Shown here piece after piece: positions 1 to 9,437 of a stretch of DNA of 64,000 bases. The stretch comes from an uncultured Sphingomonadaceae bacterium (GTDB lineage Bacteria > Pseudomonadota > Alphaproteobacteria > Sphingomonadales > Sphingomonadaceae). Both the position numbers and the translations under genes were made by a program. The DNA lies in NCBI GenBank assembly GCA_947497455.1, contig CANMGU010000002.1:528506-592505 (forward strand), written 5' to 3'. The stretch's first letter is position 1. Each line of letters begins with the position of its first letter. Below the pieces are notes generated by a model. That model worked only from the letters and a program-made list of their open reading frames with translations. It had not been told where the DNA came from and did no database searches.

Positions 1-104
1 ATGCCCTCCAAACAATCGGACGTTTGGGGCCTGAAGGCTTGAAGGTGGCGATGAACAAAGCCGCCGCCAAGAAATTAGCAAAACCGGCAACCGCCAAAAA
101 CTAG
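1..104 (+). CDS. C-terminal end of an upstream gene (5' truncated)
   Basis: An open frame enters from the left edge (frame beginning at base 3) and stops at TAG 102-104. The visible tail is about 33 residues and ends in an Ala/Lys-rich stretch (AAAKKLAKPATAKN). It ends 10 bases before the DsbB-like gene, so the two are probably co-transcribed. In related sphingomonads an S41 carboxy-terminal processing peptidase often precedes dsbB, but the visible residues hold no diagnostic motif, so the identity is left open. Confidence 0.5.
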   Translation, partial: ALQTIGRLGPEGLKVAMNKAAAKKLAKPATAKN

Positions 105-114
105 GAAGCCGGCT

Positions 115-600
115 ATGGCCCTTTCTCGAGCAGCCCTTTGGCTGGCCCTGATCATTCCCTCGGCCCTGCTCGGCGGAGCTTTGGTTAGTGAATATGTCTT
201 TGGCCTCTATCCATGCGAAATGTGCATGTGGCAACGCTGGCCGCATATGGCCGCCATCATCTTCGCGCTGGGTGCGATTGTTTTGCGTCATCAAAGATGG
301 TCAAAGTTTTTGATCCTCGATGCGGCTTTGGCAATATTGATCAGCGGGTTGATTGGCGGTTTCCACGCGGGTGTTGAATATGGTTGGTGGGAAGGGATTA
401 CATCCTGTGCGACCACAATGTCAGCTGGCGGCGATATGCTGGATACCATTATGAATGCGCCGCTGGTCCGCTGTGATGTTGCGCCTTGGACGCTCTTCGG
501 TATTTCTCTGGCTGGATATAATTTTCTCTTGTCCGTTGGCGGAGCAATCCTCATCTTCATTCTGATGGCAACTGGCCGAAAGGATGAGCGCAATGACTGA
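115..600 (+). CDS. dsbB: DsbB-like disulfide bond formation protein
   Basis: This 161-residue inner-membrane protein has four hydrophobic segments and the two cysteine pairs expected of DsbB: C34-E-M-C37 after the first segment, and C98 with C120 in the second periplasmic loop. DsbB reoxidises the periplasmic thiol oxidase DsbA and passes electrons to quinone. That fits its overlap with the ubiquinone hydroxylase gene downstream. The length is close to the family norm. The family is wide, so a DsbB paralogue with a more specialised partner is possible, but both cysteine pairs are intact. Confidence 0.88.
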   Translation: MALSRAALWLALIIPSALLGGALVSEYVFGLYPCEMCMWQRWPHMAAIIFALGAIVLRHQRWSKFLILDAALAILISGLIGGFHAGVEYGWWEGITSCATTMSAGGDMLDTIMNAPLVRCDVAPWTLFGISLAGYNFLLSVGGAILIFILMATGRKDERND

Positions 601-1132
601 AAAGACACTGGGAAAAGCAGAACCGGATATTGCCTCGATGATTCGGGTAAATCAGGCCGGCGAATATGGCGCAGCGCAAATCTACAAGGGTCAGCTTGCT
701 GTCATGGGTGATGATGCGCCGGACAGCAGTGCTATTCACCATATGGCAGAACAGGAACAGCGGCATCTGGATACGTTTGACCGGATGATTGCGGAACGCA
801 ATGTCCGTCCGACAATATTGCAACCCTTCTGGAAAGCGGCTGGCTATGCGCTTGGCGCAGGAACCGCGATTATGGGGCCACGCGCTGCGATGGCTTGTAC
901 AGCAGCGGTCGAGACAGAAATCGACCTGCATTATCAGGAGCAGATGGAGCAGCTGGAAACGCAAAATGAGCCTGAGCTACTCGGTAAGATTGCAGAGTTT
1001 CGTGAAGAGGAACTTGAGCATAAACAAACAGCAATTGAATCGGGTGCCGAAGAAACACCGGGCTATCCGGTGCTGAGCGCAGCCATTCGATTGGGATGCA
1101 AGGTTGCGATCGGGCTTTCCAAACGAATCTGA
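593..1132 (+). CDS. coq7: COQ7-family demethoxyubiquinone hydroxylase
   Basis: This protein of about 179 residues belongs to the diiron COQ7 family, which hydroxylates 2-polyprenyl-3-methyl-6-methoxy-benzoquinone in ubiquinone synthesis. Iron-ligand motifs are visible: E24 in NQAGEYGA, E55-x-x-H58 in EQEQRHL, a Glu in VETEID, and ExxH in EEELEHKQ. The start at 593 is preferred because AAAGGA (579-584) lies 8 bases upstream; an in-frame ATG at 584 is the alternative. The gene overlaps the end of dsbB, so translational coupling is likely. A separate ubiG lies near 8.7 kb. Confidence 0.92.
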   Translation: MTEKTLGKAEPDIASMIRVNQAGEYGAAQIYKGQLAVMGDDAPDSSAIHHMAEQEQRHLDTFDRMIAERNVRPTILQPFWKAAGYALGAGTAIMGPRAAMACTAAVETEIDLHYQEQMEQLETQNEPELLGKIAEFREEELEHKQTAIESGAEETPGYPVLSAAIRLGCKVAIGLSKRI

Positions 1133-1185
1133 TGGGATTATTGCCCTTCAGCGCGGGTTCATTCAGTCGCTGGCAAAGGAATAGC

Positions 1186-1842
1186 ATGACAAAGACAGCT
1201 TTTTTCACCGTACCTCTGCTGCTTGCAGGCGGTATCCTGGCATCGCCTGCAATGGCTCAGGATGCAGGGGGTGACCGCGTCAACCAACTCGTGATCTATG
1301 GTGACGACCCTTGTCCACAAAGCTCGGATGGCGAGATTGTCGTTTGCGCGCGCAAAGACGAATCCGAACGCTACCGGATTCCCGAAACACTGCGGGACAA
1401 TCCCAGTGATGCAAAAAATGAAGCATGGTCACAACGCGTGCGGGCCTATGAATATGTCGGTAAAGACGGTACGCAGAGCTGTTCGCCCTCCGGCGCGGGC
1501 GGTTTTACTGGCTGCACCCAGCGATTATTGCGTCAGGCTTATGCCGAAAAAGGTCAAGACGACACGGTGAATTGGGGCCGGTTGATCGAGGAAGAACGCC
1601 AGAAACGTCTCGCGCGTATTGATGAAGAAGCGGAAGCGGTCGAAGAGCGTTTGCGCGAAATTGAGGCGCAGCGCGAAGCCCGTGAAGCGGGCGCGGCAGA
1701 AGCGCGTGCACGACTAGAGGCCCAGGACGCCGCCGCTCTGGAGGGCCAATCGGTCGAGACGCGAGCGGATAATGATCTCGCTGTGCCGCCCGCTGCTGAT
1801 GAAACACCGCCGCCCACTCCCGTGGATGACGAAAACCAATAG
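1186..1842 (+). CDS. Secreted protein with C-terminal coiled coil, unknown function
   Basis: The predicted protein has 218 residues. It starts with a clear Sec signal peptide (MTKTAFFTVPLLLAGG, then SPAMAQ) and is probably periplasmic. Start 1186 is chosen because AAAGGA at 1175-1180 lies 5 bases upstream and the signal peptide begins there. The middle carries a Cys-containing region (DPCPQ, VVCARK, RYRIPE) of a kind I have seen in unannotated sphingomonad proteins. The C-terminal third is a charged, Glu/Arg/Ala-rich helix predicted to form a coiled coil, followed by a Pro-rich tail. I do not recognise a function. It is convergent with the next gene. Confidence 0.75.
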   Translation: MTKTAFFTVPLLLAGGILASPAMAQDAGGDRVNQLVIYGDDPCPQSSDGEIVVCARKDESERYRIPETLRDNPSDAKNEAWSQRVRAYEYVGKDGTQSCSPSGAGGFTGCTQRLLRQAYAEKGQDDTVNWGRLIEEERQKRLARIDEEAEAVEERLREIEAQREAREAGAAEARARLEAQDAAALEGQSVETRADNDLAVPPAADETPPPTPVDDENQ

Positions 1843-1850
1843 GCTGTCCG

Positions 1851-2318
1851 CTAGTTTTTAGCGGCTAGACTTTCTAGGGCTTTTTCCAAGTCTTCCATAA
1901 ATTGAGCTTCAATTGGCTCGGCCAATTTGTCATTAAAGTTGAACGCGGTCAGGGTCCAACCCTCTTTCCCTTGGTAGAACTTGAGCTCTAACGACATGGC
2001 GTATTTTTCCTGAAAGACGATATAGCTATGCTCGACATACCGGTGCGAAGCATGGCGCGTACTGATCAGTTCCCATCCCTCAACCGGCCCATAGCTGGAA
2101 AAAAGGGTGTTGAGCGTATTGATCAGATTGGTTTTTTCGGCAGCTCCCGTTGATATCAGAGGCGCTTTAGCCAAGATGTTTTCCACGACATTCTTAGCAT
2201 CGCCAGCTTTAAGGTCGACCAATACGGTATCGGCTATGGCCTCGGGAGTGGATTGCGCGAAAGAAGGTGCGGCTATGGCAAGGCTAGTGATCGCCCATAT
2301 TGCGCGAAAAATGCTCAT
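1851..2318 (-). CDS. Small secreted protein of unknown function, DUF885-linked
   Basis: This 155-residue protein has an N-terminal signal peptide (MSIFRAIWAITSLAIAA, then PSFAQ), so it is likely periplasmic. The start at 2318 is supported by a GGGAAG Shine-Dalgarno a few bases upstream. It begins only two bases after the stop of the DUF885 peptidase gene, so the two form an operon and are probably translationally coupled. The body is a predicted alpha/beta fold rich in aromatic residues and resembles small DUF3887-like periplasmic domains, but I cannot assign it firmly. A longer reading from 2420 adds an implausible N-terminus overlapping the peptidase gene. Confidence 0.75.
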   Translation of the reverse strand: MSIFRAIWAITSLAIAAPSFAQSTPEAIADTVLVDLKAGDAKNVVENILAKAPLISTGAAEKTNLINTLNTLFSSYGPVEGWELISTRHASHRYVEHSYIVFQEKYAMSLELKFYQGKEGWTLTAFNFNDKLAEPIEAQFMEDLEKALESLAAKN

Positions 2319-2319
2319 T

Positions 2320-4113
2320 CTATTTCTTCCCTTCAATCCAGCGATTGACCTGCGCTTCCAATATATCAAGTGGCACTGCGCCTTGTCCCAGAACGACATC
2401 ATGAAACTCGCGCAGGTCAAATTTCGTCCCTAGTGTCTCTGTTGCCTTAGTGCGCAGTTCGCGGATCTTGAGCTCACCCATTTTATAAGCCAGAGCTTGC
2501 CCAGGCCAGCTGATATAGCGGTTTACTTCTGCCTCGATATTGGCTTCGCTGAGCGCCGTATTATCGGTCATGAAGTCAATCGCACGCTGCTTGCTCCAAC
2601 CCTTGGAGTGAATGCCGGTATCGACAACCAGACGAGTGGCGCGCCACATTTCATAGGACAAGCGGCCCATATCCTTGGCGGGCGTGTCATAAAGGCCCAT
2701 TTCAATGCCGAGGCGTTCGGAATAGAGGCCCCATCCCTCGACAAAAGCGGTGAAAAACGCACCATATTTGCGAAAGTCAGGCATATCGAGCTCCTGTTGC
2801 AGAGCGATTTGCATATGGTGACCGGGGACGGCTTCGTGGACACTGAGTGCAGGAATCTCCCAAAATGGCCGCTGATCCAGCTTGGATGTGTTGACATAAT
2901 AAAAGCCAGCAATGCCGACATCGGGCGATCCTGGATTATAGTAAGCTGTTGTGGTGCCTTCCGCCGTTTCAGCCGGTATCTCTTTGATACCATAAGGCAA
3001 ACGCGCAAGCTTTCCGATGATTGACGGCATTTTACCGTCAATCAGCTTGGTCACCCGGGCAACTTTTTCCATCAACTCTTCAGGTGTCTTGGCATAATAT
3101 TTGGGGTTGGTCCGTAAGTCCTCGATGAACGCCTCGCGGGTTTCAAAGCCGGCCTTTTTGGCAACCTCAACCATTTCGGCGCGTATGCGCGCAACTTCTG
3201 ACAAACCGATATTGTGAATCTCATCGGCTGACTTCTCGGTGGTCGTCATCTGGCGTATGCGGAAACTATAATATTTGTCGCCGCCAGGCTGGGCAGACAC
3301 GCCTGGAGCCTTGGCGCAATTGGGCGCATATTGTTTGGTATACCAGTCGAGATGCTCTTTCAGCGACGGATTGATGTGCGTGGCAATAGCCTCGGCCGCA
3401 TCAGCGGCGAGGCTATCGAAAACTGCCTGATCAATTCCGTCGGGCTTGGTTCGCTTGAAGGGTTCAAAGAAACGGGAATCTTTCGGGTCGTCCTTGATTA
3501 ACCCTGCTATGCTGGTCTCATAACCGACCATCGAAACACAAGGCTGCACATAGCCGCCCTGAAGGGCCTGGTTGGCAACCGCGATGGATTGCGCATGGAC
3601 GTCGCCATATTGCGCCAATCGATTGGTATATGTCCGATAATCAGCTGCATTACGGAACGGCAGATTATTCTGCATGCTAGCAAAACTTTGATGCCAGCCA
3701 CCTCGGTTGGTAAAGTTGATTGCACGCTGGCCATAGGTGCTGGCCTCAACCTGCTCGGCAAGGCTGCGGCGCAGGATACCGTAGTTGGTCCTGTCATCCT
3801 CGGACAGGCTGTTCTGGTCTATCCGATCCAGTTCCGAAAGCCATTGCTTGGCTTTTTCTACGCGCTTGTCTTCAGCTGCCAGGCTGCGATCGCTGACACG
3901 GCCTTTCGGATCATCCACACCGAGTGATGATGCAAATTCGGGATACTGCTCTAGATTATAGGCCCAAAAGGCATCGATGATTTGGTGCAGTGCAGCCGAC
4001 TTTTGCGCAGCATTATGTTCTGCACTATCCGGTTCGTTGGATTGCGCCGCAACGGGCATGGTGAAGGCTAACGCCGTCAATGAGACCAATGTTGTAAGAT
4101 GCGCGCGTATCAT
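2320..4113 (-). CDS. DUF885-family secreted metallopeptidase
   Basis: The 597-residue protein begins with a signal peptide (MIRAHLTTLVSLTALAFT, then MPVAAQ) and matches the DUF885 family, whose members carry an M32-like zinc-binding motif. Here the motif is HEAVPGHH at about residues 426-433, followed by the conserved EGWGLYSE region. Such proteins are thought to be periplasmic carboxypeptidases or dipeptidases; the substrate is unknown. The start at 4113 has GGGGAAG 6 bases upstream. It is followed within two bases by a small secreted protein gene, probably in the same operon. Confidence 0.9.
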   Translation of the reverse strand: MIRAHLTTLVSLTALAFTMPVAAQSNEPDSAEHNAAQKSAALHQIIDAFWAYNLEQYPEFASSLGVDDPKGRVSDRSLAAEDKRVEKAKQWLSELDRIDQNSLSEDDRTNYGILRRSLAEQVEASTYGQRAINFTNRGGWHQSFASMQNNLPFRNAADYRTYTNRLAQYGDVHAQSIAVANQALQGGYVQPCVSMVGYETSIAGLIKDDPKDSRFFEPFKRTKPDGIDQAVFDSLAADAAEAIATHINPSLKEHLDWYTKQYAPNCAKAPGVSAQPGGDKYYSFRIRQMTTTEKSADEIHNIGLSEVARIRAEMVEVAKKAGFETREAFIEDLRTNPKYYAKTPEELMEKVARVTKLIDGKMPSIIGKLARLPYGIKEIPAETAEGTTTAYYNPGSPDVGIAGFYYVNTSKLDQRPFWEIPALSVHEAVPGHHMQIALQQELDMPDFRKYGAFFTAFVEGWGLYSERLGIEMGLYDTPAKDMGRLSYEMWRATRLVVDTGIHSKGWSKQRAIDFMTDNTALSEANIEAEVNRYISWPGQALAYKMGELKIRELRTKATETLGTKFDLREFHDVVLGQGAVPLDILEAQVNRWIEGKK

Positions 4114-4194
4114 ACCGACTTCCCCAGAAAATATCATTGGATACTATCGTGAATATTCAACGCTTCCTGTCAAGCGCCATTGTTGATCGTCAGG

Positions 4195-5721
4195 TCAAAT
4201 AAGCTGTTCGCGCAGTGCCATGGCACTGACCATCGGAATGTCATTAATCTTGAGCGGCGCTATCGGTGATCCACCGGCAATACCCACGGTGACAGTCGCC
4301 AGATCCAGCGGATGGTCCAGTGGCGACTGGCCAACGTCGACAGTTTGAATCTTACGGATCGGCAAAATCGTCAGCTTGCGCCGCCACCAGCCTGAGCGAA
4401 CGAACAATTGCGTCTCGGTTAGCGCATATTGATGATGTTTCCAGTTTAACACCAATAATGTGATGATTGGAATTGAAAGCAAGATCAGGGCGTAAAAGGC
4501 AGGCTGCACAAAAAAACCAAGCCCAATGCCGACGGCCCCCAATATGCTCGCTAGAATGATTGCATCCCGCCACCAGAGTGCGGAGCTGACTCTTTGAAAC
4601 ACCAAATCCGGCGGGACATTGGCGATATGTGTTTCGGCCAGGATAGGATCAACTTCCCCCATTTGCGCACAGGGTGCCGCACTATGGTCACTCTCGCCGC
4701 TGCCATCGCTGGCGAGCGACTGGAATTTCAGATGATACCAACCAAAGCGCTGCCGGACCGGACCGGTTCTCAGAATAGCGGCCTGGACCCGATGGATCGG
4801 CATAACCATGTCGGTCAGCGTGAACAGCCCGCGCCGCCGCCGGAAGCCAGGCTGTCCCCGATCAACGTGATCCAAACGGAAGCCATATTCGCGGATGAAC
4901 GTTCGGATGATGCCACTGCCCAAGCCCACCGCAATTAAAGAAACCAGGGCTCCAACAGCGCCAGCAATCTGTGCGGTAAAGCTTAGTCCGTTGACGACAT
5001 CCTGCTCCGACAATTGTTCGGCCCAATACCAGGGATTGAAAAATTCGTCCGGCAGCAGGAAATCGAGATTCTGGGCGATCGCTGCCAATATGGCGAGCAG
5101 AACGAAGGAAAAATTGAACAGTCCAGCGATAAATAGCCGCCGGTTATCCATTGCAAATAGTGGCGCTCGCTCTTCTCCTTCAATATCAAGAGGGGTATCT
5201 TCCCCTTGTTCCCTCGCACTCGCTGCAGCGCCGGACTTATAATCGCGTAGAGCATCGCGCAGCGCCTCGGCATCCGCCAGCGCCAATGCATCCAGCTTAC
5301 CATCCTCACCACCGCCAGAGCCGGTTTCCAGCTTTACAGTGGCGAGCCCTAATATCCGACTGACCAGTTTTTGTTCCAGGCTGACATCCTGAATCCGGTC
5401 AAACGGAATGGATCGGTTATTGCGGCTGATGAGGCCACTCTTAATCCGAATTTCCTTCGGGCCGATATGATAGGTAAAGCGCGACCAGATCAGCGCGGTT
5501 ATCCCGATGATGATGGCTAGTAAGGCCAGTGCCGCGAGGCTGGCATAGAGGATATTCTGATCGAAAACGCTGAAATAGAGCACGCCGATTGCAATCAGAT
5601 TTTGACCGATAGCGGCAACAGATTTCAGGATGATGCTGAGCGGATGCAGATGGCGAAAAGATGCGGATTCATCCGTTCCCGGTTCCATTGTTTCTGCGGC
5701 TGTTACGGGCATCTCATTCAT
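4195..5721 (-). CDS. Membrane protein with bacterial PH domains (YdbT-like)
   Basis: This 508-residue integral membrane protein matches the YdbT/COG3428 type. Pairs of transmembrane helices alternate with bacterial PH (bPH2, PF03703) domains: the first follows helix pair 1 (FTYHIGPKEIRIKSG, PFDRIQDVSL), a second lies mid-protein (RRRGLFTLTDMVMPIHRVQ), and a third is C-terminal (YALTETQLFVRSGWW, PIRKIQTVDV). Its start overlaps the stop of the upstream PH-domain gene by four bases (ATGA, 5718-5721), the usual YdbS-YdbT arrangement. In Bacillus such pairs affect export of or resistance to envelope-active peptides; the function here is unknown. Confidence 0.88.
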   Translation of the reverse strand: MNEMPVTAAETMEPGTDESASFRHLHPLSIILKSVAAIGQNLIAIGVLYFSVFDQNILYASLAALALLAIIIGITALIWSRFTYHIGPKEIRIKSGLISRNNRSIPFDRIQDVSLEQKLVSRILGLATVKLETGSGGGEDGKLDALALADAEALRDALRDYKSGAAASAREQGEDTPLDIEGEERAPLFAMDNRRLFIAGLFNFSFVLLAILAAIAQNLDFLLPDEFFNPWYWAEQLSEQDVVNGLSFTAQIAGAVGALVSLIAVGLGSGIIRTFIREYGFRLDHVDRGQPGFRRRRGLFTLTDMVMPIHRVQAAILRTGPVRQRFGWYHLKFQSLASDGSGESDHSAAPCAQMGEVDPILAETHIANVPPDLVFQRVSSALWWRDAIILASILGAVGIGLGFFVQPAFYALILLSIPIITLLVLNWKHHQYALTETQLFVRSGWWRRKLTILPIRKIQTVDVGQSPLDHPLDLATVTVGIAGGSPIAPLKINDIPMVSAMALREQLI

Positions 5722-6254
5722 ATCATGTCTTGGCGGATATGACCCTTGATAATATCACGCATGGTCTCCGCATCGGGCGTGCTGAGGCCGGGCAAGGTGA
5801 CGATACTATTATGCGTTCCTGCGGTGTGCACGATCAGGGTCGACAGCCCGAACATTCGCTGAAACGGCCCTTGCGCAACGTCGATATGCTGAATGCGATT
5901 AAACGGCACGATTGTATCGGTGCGCCACATGAAACCGCGCAATACTCTCAGCTGTTCGTCCCCCATATCATAGCCCCAGCGGCGATAGATGCGGCCGGGT
6001 AGCATTGCGAAAAGGAACAGGGCAAAGGCAGCAACCGGCCCGATAATCGTTCCGCCTGCCAGGGGCAGTTCGTTGCGGATCGCGAATTCGACAATGATCG
6101 CGACGATCGTCAAAATGGCAGCGACAATCCCCACGTTCAACCGGATCAGCGACTTTTGCGGGGGATGGAGCGGCGTCAGGCCCTGATTATAGGCTTTGGC
6201 CTTGTCCTGCTCCATTTCTGTGAGAGGGTCGGGGGTGGTAACGGCTTCGGTCAT
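5718..6254 (-). CDS. PH-domain membrane protein (YdbS-like)
   Basis: This 178-residue protein has two transmembrane helices near residues 40-85 followed by one bPH2 domain (YDMGDEQLRVLRGF, PFNRIQHIDVAQGPFQRMFG). It is the short partner of the downstream three-domain PH protein; the genes overlap by four bases and surely act together. The two probably form a membrane complex. No catalytic motif is visible. Confidence 0.87.
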   Translation of the reverse strand: MTEAVTTPDPLTEMEQDKAKAYNQGLTPLHPPQKSLIRLNVGIVAAILTIVAIIVEFAIRNELPLAGGTIIGPVAAFALFLFAMLPGRIYRRWGYDMGDEQLRVLRGFMWRTDTIVPFNRIQHIDVAQGPFQRMFGLSTLIVHTAGTHNSIVTLPGLSTPDAETMRDIIKGHIRQDMI

Positions 6255-6330
6255 CGGTCGACTATGCCGAAGCTGTGTTATTTAGGCAAGACAGATAGAG
6301 AGATACAGCTAGAGCCAAACACACCTTGCT

Positions 6331-7335
6331 CTAGCGTGCCAATGCCGTTTCCGCTTCTTCGGTCAGCGTTTTGATAATATCCGCGACGCTTTCCTCAGCT
6401 TTGACCATGCCGACCGATTGTCCGGCCATGACCGACCCGTTTTCGACATCCCCGTCAATCACCGCCTTGCGTAATGCACCGGCCCAGAAATGTTCGATCT
6501 GTAATTGCGCCTCGCCCATTTCGATTTCTCCGGCATCGAGAAGCTTGGCGACTTCGATCTGCTTGCGGGTAAATTCTTCCGTGCCTTTGTTTTTCAGCGC
6601 ACGCACCGGTATCACCGGCAGGCGCGGGTCGACCTGAACGCTGGTTACAGCGTCACGGGCATTACCGCGCATGAAGGCTTTTTTGAAGTCGGGATGGGCG
6701 ATGGATTCATGTGCGCAGACAAAACGTGTGCCCAGTTGAACGCCGCTGGCACCCATTTCAAGATAAGCGCCAATCATCTCACCGGTACCAATGCCGCCAG
6801 CAACAAAGACCGGCAGCTGATCGGCAATCTCGGGCAGGATTTCTTGCGCGAGGACTGAGGTAGAGACGGGTCCGATATGTCCGCCCGCTTCCATGCCTTC
6901 AATAACAAGGGCGTCCACACCGGAGCGGATGAATTTCTTTGCCAGCGCCATGGCTGGGGCAAAGCAGATCACCTTTGCGCCGATTTCCTTGATTGCCTCC
7001 AGGCTGCCCTTGGGCGGAAGACCGCCGGCGAGAACGACATGACTGACGTCATGATTGCCGCAGACTTCGATGAGCTTCATCAGATCGGGGTGCATGGTGA
7101 TCAGGTTGACGCCAAACGGATTGCTTGTGCGCTTCTTGGTTTCGGCAATTTCTGTATCGAGCAAATCCGGCGTCATCGCGCCACACGCAATGACACCAAA
7201 GCCACCGGCATTGGAAATGGCACTGACGAGATTGCGTTCGGACACCCAGCTCATCGCGCCGCACATGATCGCGGTTTCGCTGCCAAGCAAGTCGGTGCCG
7301 CGTTTCATTAACGCGGTGAGTTTGGATTGAGTCAT
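6331..7335 (-). CDS. Nitronate monooxygenase family FMN protein
   Basis: The 334-residue protein is an FMN-dependent TIM-barrel enzyme of the nitronate monooxygenase/FabK family. Visible signatures are the N-terminal SNAGGFGVIA, the GMEAGGHIG segment with the family's active-site His, and the phosphate-binding VAGGIGTGEM followed by GASGVQLGTRF. Members oxidise alkyl nitronates, or act as FMN enoyl-ACP reductases (FabK); sequence alone does not separate the two. The gene begins three bases after the aspartokinase stop and is probably co-transcribed with it. Confidence 0.88.
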   Translation of the reverse strand: MTQSKLTALMKRGTDLLGSETAIMCGAMSWVSERNLVSAISNAGGFGVIACGAMTPDLLDTEIAETKKRTSNPFGVNLITMHPDLMKLIEVCGNHDVSHVVLAGGLPPKGSLEAIKEIGAKVICFAPAMALAKKFIRSGVDALVIEGMEAGGHIGPVSTSVLAQEILPEIADQLPVFVAGGIGTGEMIGAYLEMGASGVQLGTRFVCAHESIAHPDFKKAFMRGNARDAVTSVQVDPRLPVIPVRALKNKGTEEFTRKQIEVAKLLDAGEIEMGEAQLQIEHFWAGALRKAVIDGDVENGSVMAGQSVGMVKAEESVADIIKTLTEEAETALAR

Positions 7336-7338
7336 AAG

Positions 7339-8604
7339 TTAAGCTGCATCCTCTGCATCCAGGCCGTAAGCGGTGTGAAGCACCCTGAGCGCCAATTCGG
7401 TATAGTCTTCCTCGATCAAAACGCTGACCTTGATTTCCGATGTCGTAATCGCCTGAATATTGACGCCGCGATCGGCCAGCGACTTAAACATGGTCGAGGC
7501 GACACCGGCATGGCTTTTCATACCGACGCCGACGACCGAGATTTTAGCGACATTCGTATCCGAGATCAGCCGGTTATAACCGATACTTTCCTTGGCTGCT
7601 TCAAGCACTTGCATGGTCCGGTCGAGGTCGCTGGTCGGCGCGGTGAAGGTCACATCGGTTTCACCTTTTTCGCGGCCGACATTCTGAATGATCATATCGA
7701 CATTGATTGCAGCTTGGGCCAGCGGTTCGAATATATTGGCCACGGCACCAGGTTTATCTGGCACACGGGTCAGGGTGATTTTGGATTCATTCTTGTCATG
7801 GGCAATACCGGTGATCAGTTGACGCTCCATATCCTCTTTCTCCATTTCACTTTCGCTGACAATCATCGTTCCGGGCAGATCATCAGCACTCGGTGCGCCA
7901 TCTTCGGTGAAGGATGACAATACCTGAATGCGCACGTTTTCTTTCATTGCCAGACCAACCGAGCGGGTTTGCAACACTTTTGCCCCGACGCTGGCCAGTT
8001 CCAGCATTTCCTCAAAAGTTACTGTTTTCAGTTTGCGTGCGCGGGTCACAATGCGCGGGTCGGTCGTATAAACACCGTCCACGTCAGTATAGATATCGCA
8101 ACGATCGGCCTTGACCGCCGCGGCGATCGCGACTGCGCTGGTATCAGACCCGCCGCGGCCAAGCGTCGTGATCCGACCATCCTGACTAATGCCCTGAAAA
8201 CCCGGAATGATAGCGATTTCGCCGCTTTTCATCGAAGCCGTCAGGTCATCCGCGTCAATGGTTTCGATTCGTGCCTTGCTGTGTGATTCGATCGTGCGGA
8301 TCGGCATTTGCCAGCCGAGCCAGCTGCGCGCCTTGGCACCTAGCGATTGCAAAGCGATGGCCAGCAGACCCGATGTCACCTGTTCGCCACTTGCCACCAC
8401 CACATCATATTCGGCAGCATCATATAGCGAACTGGCTTCGCGGCAGAAATTGACCAGCCGGTCGGTATCACCGGCCATCGCCGAAACAACCACTGCGACT
8501 TCATGGCCGGCTTCGGATTGCTGTTTCACAATCTGCGCAACCCGGCGGATACGTTCGATCCCCGCCATGGACGTGCCGCCAAATTTCATCACTATGCGTG
8601 CCAT
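7339..8604 (-). CDS. lysC: Aspartate kinase
   Basis: The 421-residue enzyme phosphorylates L-aspartate, the first step toward lysine, threonine, methionine and diaminopimelate. The N-terminus carries the KFGGTS nucleotide/aspartate motif at residues 7-12; TTLGRGGSDTSAVAIA and TDVDGVYTTDPR follow in the catalytic domain. Two ACT domains occupy roughly residues 265-421, as in lysine/threonine-sensitive single-function aspartokinases, so allosteric feedback is expected. It is divergent from ubiG, with about 70 bases between the starts. Confidence 0.95.
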   Translation of the reverse strand: MARIVMKFGGTSMAGIERIRRVAQIVKQQSEAGHEVAVVVSAMAGDTDRLVNFCREASSLYDAAEYDVVVASGEQVTSGLLAIALQSLGAKARSWLGWQMPIRTIESHSKARIETIDADDLTASMKSGEIAIIPGFQGISQDGRITTLGRGGSDTSAVAIAAAVKADRCDIYTDVDGVYTTDPRIVTRARKLKTVTFEEMLELASVGAKVLQTRSVGLAMKENVRIQVLSSFTEDGAPSADDLPGTMIVSESEMEKEDMERQLITGIAHDKNESKITLTRVPDKPGAVANIFEPLAQAAINVDMIIQNVGREKGETDVTFTAPTSDLDRTMQVLEAAKESIGYNRLISDTNVAKISVVGVGMKSHAGVASTMFKSLADRGVNIQAITTSEIKVSVLIEEDYTELALRVLHTAYGLDAEDAA

Positions 8605-8675
8605 GATGCCTGTTATCTGTCTTTCTGTTGAAAAAGGGTCTGAACGAGACGCGCGGGCTGTGATAAAGAGACGTT

Positions 8676-9437
8676 ATGACAAACGCAAGCACCAGCAAGA
8701 GTTCGGTTTCAAGCGCAACCAAAAGCACGATAAACCCAGAGGAAGCGGCGCATTTTGGCGCTTTAGCGGCCGACTGGTGGGACCCGGACGGGTCGTCTGC
8801 CATGCTCCATCGGCTCAATCCGGTACGGCTCGGCTATATCCGGGAGGCAATCGACCTCCATCTCGGAACGGATGCGAGCAATCTGAAGCCTTTGGCAGGC
8901 AGGCGGGCGCTGGATGTCGGCTGTGGTGCGGGACTGGTCTGCGAACCTATGGCTCGCATGGGCGCTTCAGTGACCGGGCTGGACGCAGCGCCCGAGAATA
9001 TTGCCGCGGCGAAAGCGCATGCAGAACCCCAGCGGCTGAACATTGACTATCGCAATATCGGGATCGAGACATTCGGGGAAAGCGGATTTGATTTGGTAAC
9101 CTCGCTTGAGGTTATCGAACATGTAGATGATCCGGATATGTTTGTGGCCGGTCTGGCAAATGCGCTAGCGCCGGATGGGTTGATGATCATCTCCACGCCC
9201 AATCGTACCGCAATGTCGAAACTGATGCTCGTCGATCTGGCGGAAATGACCGGACGCATTCCCAAGGGGACACATCACCATGATCAGTTTTTTACTCCGA
9301 GTGAGCTCGAGCAACTACTGGGACAGGCAGGCCTGCAGGTGATTGACACGACCGGTCTGTCCTATAGCCCTTCGCATGGGTTCGCCTTGTCCGACAATCT
9401 GGCGCTCAATTATCTAATGACGGTGAAATGGCGATGA
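8676..9437 (+). CDS. ubiG: Ubiquinone O-methyltransferase UbiG
   Basis: The 253-residue class I SAM methyltransferase carries out the O-methylation steps of ubiquinone synthesis. Motif I is LDVGCGAGL at about residues 79-87, followed by VTGLDAAPENI, the LEVIEHVDDP region and the C-terminal SYSPSHGFALS typical of UbiG. It overlaps the downstream acetyltransferase gene by 10 bases, implying co-transcription. It is divergent from lysC. Confidence 0.95.
   Translation: MTNASTSKSSVSSATKSTINPEEAAHFGALAADWWDPDGSSAMLHRLNPVRLGYIREAIDLHLGTDASNLKPLAGRRALDVGCGAGLVCEPMARMGASVTGLDAAPENIAAAKAHAEPQRLNIDYRNIGIETFGESGFDLVTSLEVIEHVDDPDMFVAGLANALAPDGLMIISTPNRTAMSKLMLVDLAEMTGRIPKGTHHHDQFFTPSELEQLLGQAGLQVIDTTGLSYSPSHGFALSDNLALNYLMTVKWR

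Noticed and set aside
1848..1864. Small inverted repeat CCGCTA/TAGCGG at convergent stops
   Set aside because: Only six base pairs with no T-tract beyond the stem; not enough for a terminator call.
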